From: Clostridiales bacterium UBA1381
GTDB lineage: Bacteria; Bacillota; Clostridia; UBA1381
NCBI GenBank assembly: GCA_002305435.1
Contig: DBQZ01000118.1
Coordinates: 1-13,490, forward strand
Direction: 5' to 3'
Length of the DNA: 13,490 nt
The translations under genes were made by a program, and so were the position numbers. Shown piece after piece: positions 7,677-13,490 of the stretch. The notes under the pieces are model-generated. The model worked only from the letters and a program-made list of their open reading frames with translations. It made no database searches and was not told where the DNA came from. Position 1 is the first letter of the stretch. Each line of letters opens with the position of its first letter.

Positions 7677-7705
7677 TTGACATATCTTGCAGTCTGGGAT
7701 ATAAT
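7677..7705 (+). promoter_or_regulatory. Perfect consensus sigma-A promoter for the alcohol dehydrogenase
   Basis: TTGACA at 7677-7682, 17 bases, then TATAAT at 7700-7705: a full match at both hexamers with optimal spacing. The start is expected near 7712, leaving a leader of about 54 bases with a small CACG/CGTG hairpin and the ribosome site GGGAGG before the ATG at 7766. No terminator hairpin is seen between the kinase stop and this promoter. Confidence 0.85.
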
Positions 7706-7765
7706 TAAAGCAGAAACACGCCCCGTGCCATTTCAGCGTACGGAGCATTTACGGGAGGTTTATAA

Positions 7766-8929
7766 ATGAAATTTGATTTTTTCTATCACAATCCTACCAA
7801 AATCTATTTTGGCAAAACCGCTCTTGACAATCTCTTGCCGGAGCTTAAAAACTACGGCGAAACCGTCCTTCTCATCTACGGCCGTGGTTCGGTAAAACGC
7901 AGCGGCCTTTACGATAAAATAGCTGCCATCCTCAATGAAGCCGGAAAAAAGGTAGTAGAGCTTGCGGGGATAAAATCAAACCCCACTTACGCTCAGCTTC
8001 TCGAGGGAGCACGACTTGTAAGAGAAAACAGCGTTGATCTGATACTGGCAGTCGGCGGCGGTTCTGTTATTGACTGTGCCAAGGGTATTTCTCTCTCAGC
8101 CTACTGCAAAGGCGACCCCTGGGAGCGGTACTGGACAAATTATGAGGAAGTGGACAACGAAATCGTGCCTGTAGGAGCTGTACTTACAATGGCAGGGACC
8201 GGTTCTGAGATGAACGGCGGCTCTGTTATTACAAACGAGGATAAAAAGATAAAGAACGGACGTGTATACCCGCCCAATGTATACCCGAAATTCTCCATCC
8301 TTAACCCTGAATACACATACAGCGTTCCTGCATATCAGATGTCAAGCGGCATTTTTGACACCATGTCCCATCTCATGGAACAGTATTTCTCCGGCGATGA
8401 TGATAACACTACCGATTATATCATCGAAGGCGTTATGCGCTCGCTGATAACAGCAGCTAAGGCGGCTCTTAAAAATCCTGAGGATTACGAAGCAAGAAGC
8501 AACATCATGTGGTGCGCCACGATAGGTTTAAACACCATAACCGGTCTTTCCAAGGAACAGGACTGGGAGGTTCACATGATAGAGCATCAGCTCGGCGCAT
8601 ATACAGACTGCGCTCACGGAGCAGGGCTTGCCGCAATATCGGTTCCCTACTATAAATATATTTACAAAGACGGCATAGATAAATTTGTCCGCTTTGCTAA
8701 AAACGTATGGGATATCGACGTTTCCTCAATGACAAAAACTGAGGCCGCCCTTGCCGGCATAGATGCACTGACCGGATTTATAAAGCTGCTCGGCCTGCCG
8801 CTTTCGATAAAAGAGCTTGGCGCTACAGAGGATATGCTTCCTGAGATAGCCAAATCAACCGTCCCGGGCGGCGGATATAAGAAACTCGGCGCTGATGATA
8901 TTCTGGAAATATTAAAAGCCTGCTATTAA
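7766..8929 (+). CDS. Iron-containing alcohol dehydrogenase, butanol-dehydrogenase type
   Basis: 387-residue group III (Fe-dependent) alcohol dehydrogenase of the BdhA/YqhD-like branch, a cytoplasmic NAD(P)H-linked enzyme that reduces aldehydes such as butyraldehyde or detoxifies reactive aldehydes. The N-terminal Rossmann-like half has YGRGSVKRSG at 38-47 and GGGSVID at 97-103. The metal site fits D198 and H202 (GIFDTMSH) plus H270 and H284, with the 14-residue spacing of the last two histidines found in YqhD. The length is normal for the family. The ATG has a GGGAGG site about 9 bases upstream. The promoter matches consensus exactly, so high basal expression is expected; no operator is obvious. 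It is convergent with the LysR gene. Exact substrate and NADH versus NADPH preference cannot be read from the sequence. Confidence 0.93.
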   Translation: MKFDFFYHNPTKIYFGKTALDNLLPELKNYGETVLLIYGRGSVKRSGLYDKIAAILNEAGKKVVELAGIKSNPTYAQLLEGARLVRENSVDLILAVGGGSVIDCAKGISLSAYCKGDPWERYWTNYEEVDNEIVPVGAVLTMAGTGSEMNGGSVITNEDKKIKNGRVYPPNVYPKFSILNPEYTYSVPAYQMSSGIFDTMSHLMEQYFSGDDDNTTDYIIEGVMRSLITAAKAALKNPEDYEARSNIMWCATIGLNTITGLSKEQDWEVHMIEHQLGAYTDCAHGAGLAAISVPYYKYIYKDGIDKFVRFAKNVWDIDVSSMTKTEAALAGIDALTGFIKLLGLPLSIKELGATEDMLPEIAKSTVPGGGYKKLGADDILEILKACY

Positions 8930-8930
8930 A

Positions 8931-8976
8931 CAAATGAACGGCGGACTGCTGTAAATCACAGCTGTTCTGCCGTTTG
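8931..8976. terminator. Shared hairpin between convergent genes
   Basis: AACGGC (8937-8942) pairs with GCCGTT (8969-8974), and inside it GCTGT (8948-8952) pairs with ACAGC (8958-8962) around a 5-nt loop, giving an imperfect long stem. CAAA/TTTG flanks could extend it. It fills almost the whole 50-base gap between the alcohol dehydrogenase stop and the LysR stop, so it probably acts as a bidirectional terminator. The T-tails are short on both strands. Confidence 0.6.
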
Positions 8977-8979
8977 TTA

Positions 8980-9861
8980 TCATCCCTCAAACCGCTCTCT
9001 TGCCTTATCCAAAAACAGCTCTGCAGCTCTTGAAAACGTCTGGTACTTTTTCCACACCAAATCAAAATGCAGCTTATACTCAAGCTCAAGCGGCACGAAG
9101 CACAAATTGCTGCTCTCAGACGTGTTTGCAATATTGTCGATACCGATTATATATCCAACCCCTTCCTCCGCCATCAGGCCGGCGTTATAGTAAAGATTAT
9201 ATGTAGCGGTGATATTCAGCTGATTAAGCTCTTTTCCAAGCCATTTTTGCAGCCGTTTATCATAAGTTGTCTGTCGTGAGATTATAAGCGGCAGTTCCTG
9301 TATATCTTCCGGCCGAATCACGCTTTTTGATGCAAGCGGGCTGTCCTTTCGCATAATCAAGCCCCAGCGTTCGGTTGCAGGAAGGCGGATAAACTCATAT
9401 CGTGAAATATCTGCCGGTTCTACGAATATCCCGAAATCTATCAGCCCCTTATCAAGCTTTTCCCTCAGATCGTCCCCATCCCCGCTTATCAGATGATAAT
9501 GTATGTTCGGATAATCCATACGAATATCAGCTGCCAGCCGGGCTATCAACCGTATCGCCTCTGCTTCTCCGCCGCCTATGTAAATATCTCCGCCTGTTTC
9601 CACATCGGCAAACGTCATCTCGGCCTCTGTTTTATCAGCAAGAGCAATAATCTCCTCCGCCCGCTTGCGCAGAAGCTGCCCCTCGCTTGTAAGCGTGACC
9701 TTTCGCTTGCCCCTTATCAGCAGTTTTTTGCCAAACTCATCTTCCAAATCCATCAGCTGCCGTGAAAGCGTAGGCTGGGTTACGTGCATCATTTCAGCCG
9801 CAGCTGTAATATTCTGCTCTCTTGCCACCGCCAGAAAATACCGCAAAACTCTAAGCTCCAT
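8980..9861 (-). CDS. LysR-family transcriptional regulator
   Basis: 293-residue LysR-type regulator. The N-terminal winged helix-turn-helix (1-62) reads LRYFLAVAREQNITAAAEMM, then TQPTLSRQLMDLEDEFGKKL and the wing with LTSEGQLL, a classic LysR pattern. The rest (about 88-293) is the periplasmic-binding-protein-like effector domain. The ATG at 9861 is chosen over an upstream in-frame start at 9918 because GGAGG lies 7 bases before it and because MELRVLRYF is the standard family N-terminus. It is divergent from the small-protein/aldo-keto reductase operon, with which it shares a 203-bp intergenic region holding promoters both ways. By the usual LysR arrangement it likely controls that operon and itself, probably in answer to a small molecule linked to redox metabolism. 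Confidence 0.95.
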   Translation of the reverse strand: MELRVLRYFLAVAREQNITAAAEMMHVTQPTLSRQLMDLEDEFGKKLLIRGKRKVTLTSEGQLLRKRAEEIIALADKTEAEMTFADVETGGDIYIGGGEAEAIRLIARLAADIRMDYPNIHYHLISGDGDDLREKLDKGLIDFGIFVEPADISRYEFIRLPATERWGLIMRKDSPLASKSVIRPEDIQELPLIISRQTTYDKRLQKWLGKELNQLNITATYNLYYNAGLMAEEGVGYIIGIDNIANTSESSNLCFVPLELEYKLHFDLVWKKYQTFSRAAELFLDKARERFEG

Positions 9862-9893
9862 CTCTTTCCCTCCTATTCGCTTTTCATAGGAAT

Positions 9894-9922
9894 AGTATAC
9901 CACAGTCATCCATAACAATCAA
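9894..9922 (-). promoter_or_regulatory. Promoter of the LysR gene
   Basis: On the minus strand, TTGATT (9917-9922) and TATACT (9894-9899) are exactly 17 bases apart. The start is expected near 9887, giving a leader of about 26 bases. The -35 abuts the first ATGAT box of the divergent regulatory region, which would suit autorepression by LysR. Confidence 0.7.
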
Positions 9923-9924
9923 GT

Positions 9925-9980
9925 ATGATAAGCAATAAAACATACGGAAATCATGCTTTATCATAATCTGCACGTATGAT
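9925..9980. promoter_or_regulatory. Candidate LysR operator region with ATGAT/ATCAT boxes
   Basis: Four short boxes occur between the divergent promoters: ATGAT at 9925-9929 and 9976-9980, and the inverse ATCAT at 9950-9954 and 9960-9964. Imperfect dyads are visible: ATGATAAGCA (9925-9934) against TGCTTTATCAT (9954-9964), and CATACG (9941-9946) against CGTATG (9973-9978). LysR regulators normally bind several such interrupted dyads upstream of the target promoter, so this is the likely binding region. Exact half-sites are inferred. Confidence 0.5.
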
Positions 9981-10000
9981 TTGCTATTGGCTATAAGTAT

Positions 10001-10029
10001 TGGACATTTTTGTTTTTATATATTATAAT
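10001..10029 (+). promoter_or_regulatory. Promoter of the redox operon
   Basis: TGGACA (10001-10006, five of six to consensus) and a perfect TATAAT (10024-10029) are separated by 17 bases. The start is expected near 10036, with a leader of about 29 bases to the GTG at 10065. The proposed LysR boxes end 20 bases upstream of the -35, a position suited to activation. Confidence 0.75.
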
Positions 10030-10064
10030 AGAGATAGAGTATAACGAGTAAAGAGGTGAATGCA

Positions 10065-10295
10065 GTGTATAATATCGATAAAGCCAAGCTCCGGCAAAAT
10101 CTCATTGACGCCGGCTGTGAGGAAGAAGCAGCTGATGACTTTTTCGCAATTTCCGGCGAGGACAAGTTGTGCCGGCAACTTCTCTTTCTTCGCAAACACC
10201 GAAAAATGCTGTTGGAGCAGCTCCACAAGCTTCAGTACGAAATTGATTGTCTGGATCACCTCGTAATGCGGATAAAAAAGCACGAAAACGGATAA
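10065..10295 (+). CDS. Small helical protein of unknown function
   Basis: 76 residues, highly charged and predicted almost wholly alpha-helical, with no signal peptide or membrane segment. The C-terminal half (about residues 36-72, from LCRQLLFLRKHRKML through LDHLVMRIKKH) has heptad-like leucines and could form a coiled-coil hairpin. I recall similar small proteins with an ELL...IDCLDYL-type segment beside aldo-keto reductase and flavoprotein genes in Clostridia, but assign no function. The GTG at 10065 is chosen because GAGGTG lies 7-8 bases upstream. An in-frame GTG at 10056 overlaps that site. The stop is 11 bases before the next gene, whose ribosome site begins right after it, so it is the first gene of the LysR-facing operon. 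It may be a partner or regulatory subunit of the redox enzymes. Confidence 0.8.
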   Translation: MYNIDKAKLRQNLIDAGCEEEAADDFFAISGEDKLCRQLLFLRKHRKMLLEQLHKLQYEIDCLDHLVMRIKKHENG

Positions 10296-10306
10296 GGAGG
10301 AAAAAG

Positions 10307-11824
10307 ATGAAAAGAATTATATCATTGCTTACAGCTGTTATTTTGTCGGCGGTTTTCGCTGTTTCTGCCTGTGCGGTATCAGAGCCGCATATTGAAGTGA
10401 GAAATAACGTTATAACAGTTACAAACGCTCCGGCGGACAGCACGCTTATAGCCGCATTCTACAGTGACGGTTTTCTTGTAAATGTAAGGCTGTTTAGCGG
10501 AAGCGGGACTATCACCGCAAGCATAGAAGAAGAAATGACGTCTGCAAATCAAGTGCGTACCTTCCTCTGGGATATGGAAACGCTGAGACCGCTGACGGAA
10601 AATACGGAGGTACCCATGAGCGAAAACATTACTATATCTGTAAATGGTCACACTTTGACAGCCGAGATAGCGGACAATTCCTCCGCCCGTGCATTTATAG
10701 AGCTTCTTGAGGAGGGACCGCTGACGGTTCAAATGCACGATTACGGCGGTTTTGAAAAGGTGGGCAACCTCGGCACATCGCTTCCACGCAATGACGAACA
10801 GATAACAACAGAACCGGGGGATTTAATCCTGTATCAGGGCAATCAGATCACCATATACTACGATGAAAACAGCTGGAACTTCACCCGTCTCGGAAAAATC
10901 AATGGCTTTACCGGAGATGAACTTTTGGATATTCTGGGCGAAGGCGACGCTGAAGTCACATTCTCCCTCTCCGCCGAGACGGAAGAAAACCCCGGAAACT
11001 TTAATTTTGAAACACGAACTGTTATGCTAAACAGCGGCTACGAAATGCCGATAAACGGAATAGGCACATACAGCCTGCACGGGGATGAATGTATAAATTC
11101 TGTAAAATCGGCGTTATCAGCAGGCGTTAGACTGATTGACACAGCATCCGCCTACGGCAACGAGGAAGAAGTCGGTCAGGCAGTACGTGAAGCAATGGAG
11201 GAATACGGCATTGACCGTGAGGACATTTTCGTCACCACAAAGATATATCCGGGCAGTGAAATGGCAAATCCGGAGGAGGCAATACAGGCTTGTATTGACC
11301 GTCTAAATATCGGCTACGTTGATATGATGCTTCTGCATCACCCAGACCCAAACGACGTGACGGCGTATAAAGCGATGGAAAAATTTGTCGCTGAGGGAAA
11401 AATACGTTCTATCGGGCTTTCAAACTGGTATGTTGAAGAACTTGAAGAATTTTTGCCGCAGGTTGATACTACTCCGGCTTTGGTTCAGAATGAAATTCAC
11501 CCGTATTATCAGGAAAACGATGTTATACCATACATCCAATCTCATGGTATTGTTGTGCAGGGCTGGTATCCGCTTGGCGGAAGGGGGCATACGGCGGAGC
11601 TTTTGGGAGATCCGGTGATCTCTGAGATAGCGCAGGCGCATGGGGTTTCATCTGCTCAGGTGATATTGAGATGGAACCTCCAAAAGGGCGTAGTAGTTAT
11701 TCCCGGCTCCAGCAATCCAAACCATATCAGGGAAAATAACGAGCTGTACCATTTCAGCTTGACTGATGAGGAGATGCAGCGGATCAACGCCCTTGACAGG
11801 AATGAAAAGCACGATTGGTATTAA
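10307..11824 (+). CDS. Exported multidomain protein: beta domain, cyclophilin-like domain and aldo-keto reductase
   Basis: 505 residues. Residues 1-23 form a Sec-type signal. VSAC at 19-22 fits a lipobox (Cys22), and ACA just after it could instead be a signal peptidase I site. No twin-arginine motif is present. About 26-95 is a small beta domain ending in TFLWDMETLRPL, like modules seen in Clostridial surface proteins. About 107-222 is a cyclophilin-like domain (HTLTAEIADNSSARAF, GDLILYQGNQITIYY, FTRLGKI). From about 236 to 505 is a complete aldo-keto reductase: VMLNSGYEMPINGIGTY, then tetrad residues D278, Y283, K312 and H344, with the substrate-loop motif QNEIHPYY. The ATG at 10307 has AAGGAGG 7 bases upstream; a longer in-frame start would lack such a site. 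The oddity is a normally cytosolic NADPH-type enzyme behind an export signal. Confidence 0.9.
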   Translation: MKRIISLLTAVILSAVFAVSACAVSEPHIEVRNNVITVTNAPADSTLIAAFYSDGFLVNVRLFSGSGTITASIEEEMTSANQVRTFLWDMETLRPLTENTEVPMSENITISVNGHTLTAEIADNSSARAFIELLEEGPLTVQMHDYGGFEKVGNLGTSLPRNDEQITTEPGDLILYQGNQITIYYDENSWNFTRLGKINGFTGDELLDILGEGDAEVTFSLSAETEENPGNFNFETRTVMLNSGYEMPINGIGTYSLHGDECINSVKSALSAGVRLIDTASAYGNEEEVGQAVREAMEEYGIDREDIFVTTKIYPGSEMANPEEAIQACIDRLNIGYVDMMLLHHPDPNDVTAYKAMEKFVAEGKIRSIGLSNWYVEELEEFLPQVDTTPALVQNEIHPYYQENDVIPYIQSHGIVVQGWYPLGGRGHTAELLGDPVISEIAQAHGVSSAQVILRWNLQKGVVVIPGSSNPNHIRENNELYHFSLTDEEMQRINALDRNEKHDWY

Positions 11825-11954
11825 AACAGTAACACAAACGAGCTTGGCAGCCGGGCATGAGTGATTACGCAATTGAAAAATCTTTGTGAGATAACGAATG
11901 AGGGCTGTGCGGGCGTATTTGAAAAATCATATTGATCACAGGAGGTTTAACAAA

Positions 11955-12578
11955 ATGAAAGTATTATTGATTAACGGAAGCACAAGGAAGAACGGATGTA
12001 CTTATACGGCGCTGTCTGAAGTGGCTGATGTTCTTAATAAGGAGGGCATAGAAACCGAGATCATTCAGACGGGCGGCGCTCCGATACGAGATTGCATCGC
12101 CTGCGGCGGCTGTGAAAAAACAGGCAAATGCGTTTTTGATGACGACCTTGTAAACGAGATTATAGAAAAGGCAAAGGCGGCGGATGGGTTTGTTTTCGGC
12201 GCACCCGTATATTTTGCTCATCCCAGCGCACAGATACAAGCGCTTTTGGACAGGGTGTTCTATGCTGGAGGGGCTGCCTTTGTTCATAAACCGGGAGCTG
12301 TGGTAACATCGGCAAGACGCGCCGGGACGACTGCGTCGTTAGACGCTATCGGGAAGTATTTCGGCATAAGGCAGATGCCTATTGTATCCTCAACATACTG
12401 GAATATGGTTCATGGCAGAACGCCGGAGGAAGTACGCCAGGATAAGGAAGGATTGCAGACTATGCGCAACCTTGGCCGAAATATGGCATGGCTACTTAAA
12501 TGTATTGAGGCAGGCAAAGATAATGGCATAACGGCTCCGGAAGCAGAAAAGACCGAATGGACGAATTTCATACGGTGA
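11955..12578 (+). CDS. NADPH-dependent FMN reductase/iron-sulfur flavoprotein family protein
   Basis: 207-residue flavodoxin-fold protein. The FMN phosphate loop NGSTRKNGCTYTAL is at 7-20, and FGAPVYFAHPSAQIQALLDR at 81-100 is the family's second signature. Cysteines at 47, 50, 53 and 59 form CX2CX2CX5C, the compact motif that binds a 4Fe-4S cluster in archaeal/Clostridial iron-sulfur flavoproteins, so electron transfer between a cluster and FMN is plausible. Cluster binding is inferred. The ATG at 11955 has GGAGG 9 bases before it; an upstream in-frame start at 11898 adds residues that do not look like the family. It lies 130 bases after the aldo-keto reductase fusion with no clear promoter or terminator between, so it is probably co-transcribed. 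It may supply or accept electrons for the neighbouring reductases. Confidence 0.88.
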   Translation: MKVLLINGSTRKNGCTYTALSEVADVLNKEGIETEIIQTGGAPIRDCIACGGCEKTGKCVFDDDLVNEIIEKAKAADGFVFGAPVYFAHPSAQIQALLDRVFYAGGAAFVHKPGAVVTSARRAGTTASLDAIGKYFGIRQMPIVSSTYWNMVHGRTPEEVRQDKEGLQTMRNLGRNMAWLLKCIEAGKDNGITAPEAEKTEWTNFIR

Positions 12579-12626
12579 GGCGCCTGTGCAAAAAATCTAA
12601 GGTTATTATGCAACAACTTAGTAAAG

Positions 12627-12650
12627 AAAGCCGGTACAACACCGGCTTTT
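12627..12650 (+). terminator. Intrinsic terminator after the flavoprotein gene
   Basis: AAAGCCGGT (12627-12635) and ACCGGCTTT (12641-12649) form a perfect 9-bp stem with a 5-nt loop, followed by a T-rich end (TTTTGTCCC). A second, weaker stem, CCGTC (12654-12658) with GACGG (12671-12675), follows. It sits between the flavoprotein stop and the next aldo-keto reductase. The T-tract is short, so read-through is possible. Confidence 0.7.
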
Positions 12651-12705
12651 GTCCCGTCATATTTAATAGAGACGGAATTTTGACATAACAGAAAGGAAAC
12701 AGACA

Positions 12706-13490
12706 ATGAATAATTTACCTAAAATAGCGCTTGGAGCATGGTCATGGGGCAGCGGCGCTGTCGGAGGCGATGAGGTGTTTGGCAATCATCTTAGCGAAAA
12801 AGAGTTAAAAACCGTATTTGATACAGCCACGGCAAGCGGTTTGACATTATGGGATACAGCTTACGTCTATGGTATGGGAGCTTCCGAAACGATACTTGGT
12901 GAATTTTTAAAAAATGAAACACGTAAAAACTTTATCATATCAACAAAATTCACACCGCAGATCGCAGATAATACAGATGACGCTATGCAAATCATGATAG
13001 ATGGCAGTAAAGAACGGCTGCATACAGACTATATTGATATTTATTGGATTCACAATCCATTTGATGTGGAAAAATGGACGCCAAAGTTGATACCGCTTGC
13101 AAAGAGCGGACAAATAAAATACATCGGCGTATCCAACCATAATCTTAAAGAAATAAAGCGTGCAAATGAAATTCTAAATGATGCCGGGCTTAAAATATCA
13201 GCCGTACAGAATCATTACAGCCTGCTGCACCGTTCTTCAGAACACGCAGGGATTTTAGAATACTGTAAGGAAAACGATATTACATTTTTCTCTTATATGG
13301 TGCTGGAGCAAGGAGCGCTTACTGGAAAGTATGATACAACGCATCCATTCCCGGAGGGCAGCGACAGAGCAGCTTCGTATAACGATAGCCTCTCTGCTTT
13401 AGAAAGGCTTATAGCTGAAATGAAGCGGATTGGCGAAAAACATAATGCCACTCCCGCACAAATTGCCACCGCTTGGGCAATTCAAAAGGG
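12706..13490 (+). CDS. Aldo-keto reductase (partial, runs off the window)
   Basis: The first 261 residues of an NADPH-dependent aldo-keto reductase with no signal peptide, hence cytoplasmic. It begins PKIALGAWSWGSGAVGGDEV and has tetrad residues D50 and Y55 (DTAYVYG), K81 (STKF) and H116 (YWIHNP), followed by IGVSNHN and AVQNHYSLLHR. The spacing and the YMVLEQGALTGKYD segment resemble the larger AKR branch that includes YghZ/voltage-gated-channel-beta-like enzymes rather than the AKR5-like domain of the upstream fusion. The ATG at 12706 has AAAGGA 8 bases upstream. The C-terminus and stop lie beyond 13490. It follows a terminator, and no good promoter is seen: TTGACA at 12680-12685 has no -10 at the right spacing. 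It may depend on read-through. Confidence 0.93.
   Translation, partial: MNNLPKIALGAWSWGSGAVGGDEVFGNHLSEKELKTVFDTATASGLTLWDTAYVYGMGASETILGEFLKNETRKNFIISTKFTPQIADNTDDAMQIMIDGSKERLHTDYIDIYWIHNPFDVEKWTPKLIPLAKSGQIKYIGVSNHNLKEIKRANEILNDAGLKISAVQNHYSLLHRSSEHAGILEYCKENDITFFSYMVLEQGALTGKYDTTHPFPEGSDRAASYNDSLSALERLIAEMKRIGEKHNATPAQIATAWAIQK

Noticed and set aside
9862..9918. Longer LysR start adding 19 residues
   Set aside because: The added residues overlap the predicted promoter -10 and transcription start, and the family-standard start with a strong ribosome site is at 9861.
11873..11928. Two copies of TTGAAAAATC in the gap before the flavoprotein gene
   Set aside because: Only 10 bases, A/T-rich and just two copies; chance is sufficient.
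11898..11954. Longer flavoprotein start adding 19 residues
   Set aside because: The extension covers the GGAGG ribosome site of the ATG at 11955 and does not resemble the family N-terminus.
12680..12703. TTGACA upstream of the last aldo-keto reductase as a promoter
   Set aside because: The position for a -10 at 17 bases falls at the start codon with no TATAAT-like sequence.
1..13490. CRISPR arrays, tRNA or rRNA genes, and defence or phage genes
   Set aside because: No spaced direct repeats, cloverleaf-like or rRNA segments, or recognisable defence or phage proteins were seen.

Overview
The window looks like chromosomal DNA from a low-to-moderate GC Firmicute of class Clostridia, probably a gut-type anaerobe. 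Four things point this way: strong AGGAGG-type ribosome binding sites, frequent TTG/GTG starts backed by such sites, consensus sigma-A promoters with 17-bp spacers, and gene content (butanol-dehydrogenase-like iron alcohol dehydrogenase, GH4 enzyme, cyclophilin-like/aldo-keto reductase/flavoprotein redox genes) common in that group. Species cannot be named from the sequence alone.

Layout. Positions 1-250 are gene-poor and hold what looks like the end of a decayed IS256-type element plus two hairpins. Positions 252-5362 are read on the minus strand. The Obg-like ATPase ychF comes first, followed after 13-nt gaps by two polytopic membrane proteins that look like GT-C glycosyltransferases (the second is Gpi18/PIG-V-like). 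A GH4 glycosidase (CHEV subgroup) follows with its own likely promoter. A divergent promoter pair at 5422-5483 separates this block from a plus-strand OmpR-type response regulator and HAMP sensor kinase (5528-7637), a compact two-component operon. An iron-containing alcohol dehydrogenase (7766-8929) follows behind a perfect consensus promoter and is closed by a hairpin shared with the convergent LysR gene.

Positions 8980-13490 form a redox module. A LysR-type regulator (minus strand) faces a plus-strand set: a 76-residue helical protein, a 505-residue exported protein carrying a beta domain, a cyclophilin-like domain and a complete aldo-keto reductase domain, an FMN/iron-sulfur-type flavoprotein, and, after a terminator, a second aldo-keto reductase cut by the window end. 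The divergent intergenic region carries clear promoters for both directions and several ATGAT/ATCAT boxes that could be the LysR operator.

Most genes belong to known families. The most unusual item is the aldo-keto reductase fused behind a secretion or lipoprotein signal and two extracytoplasmic-type domains. An NADPH-type reductase fold outside the membrane is unexpected. The second point of interest is the pairing of two GT-C-like membrane proteins directly behind ychF.
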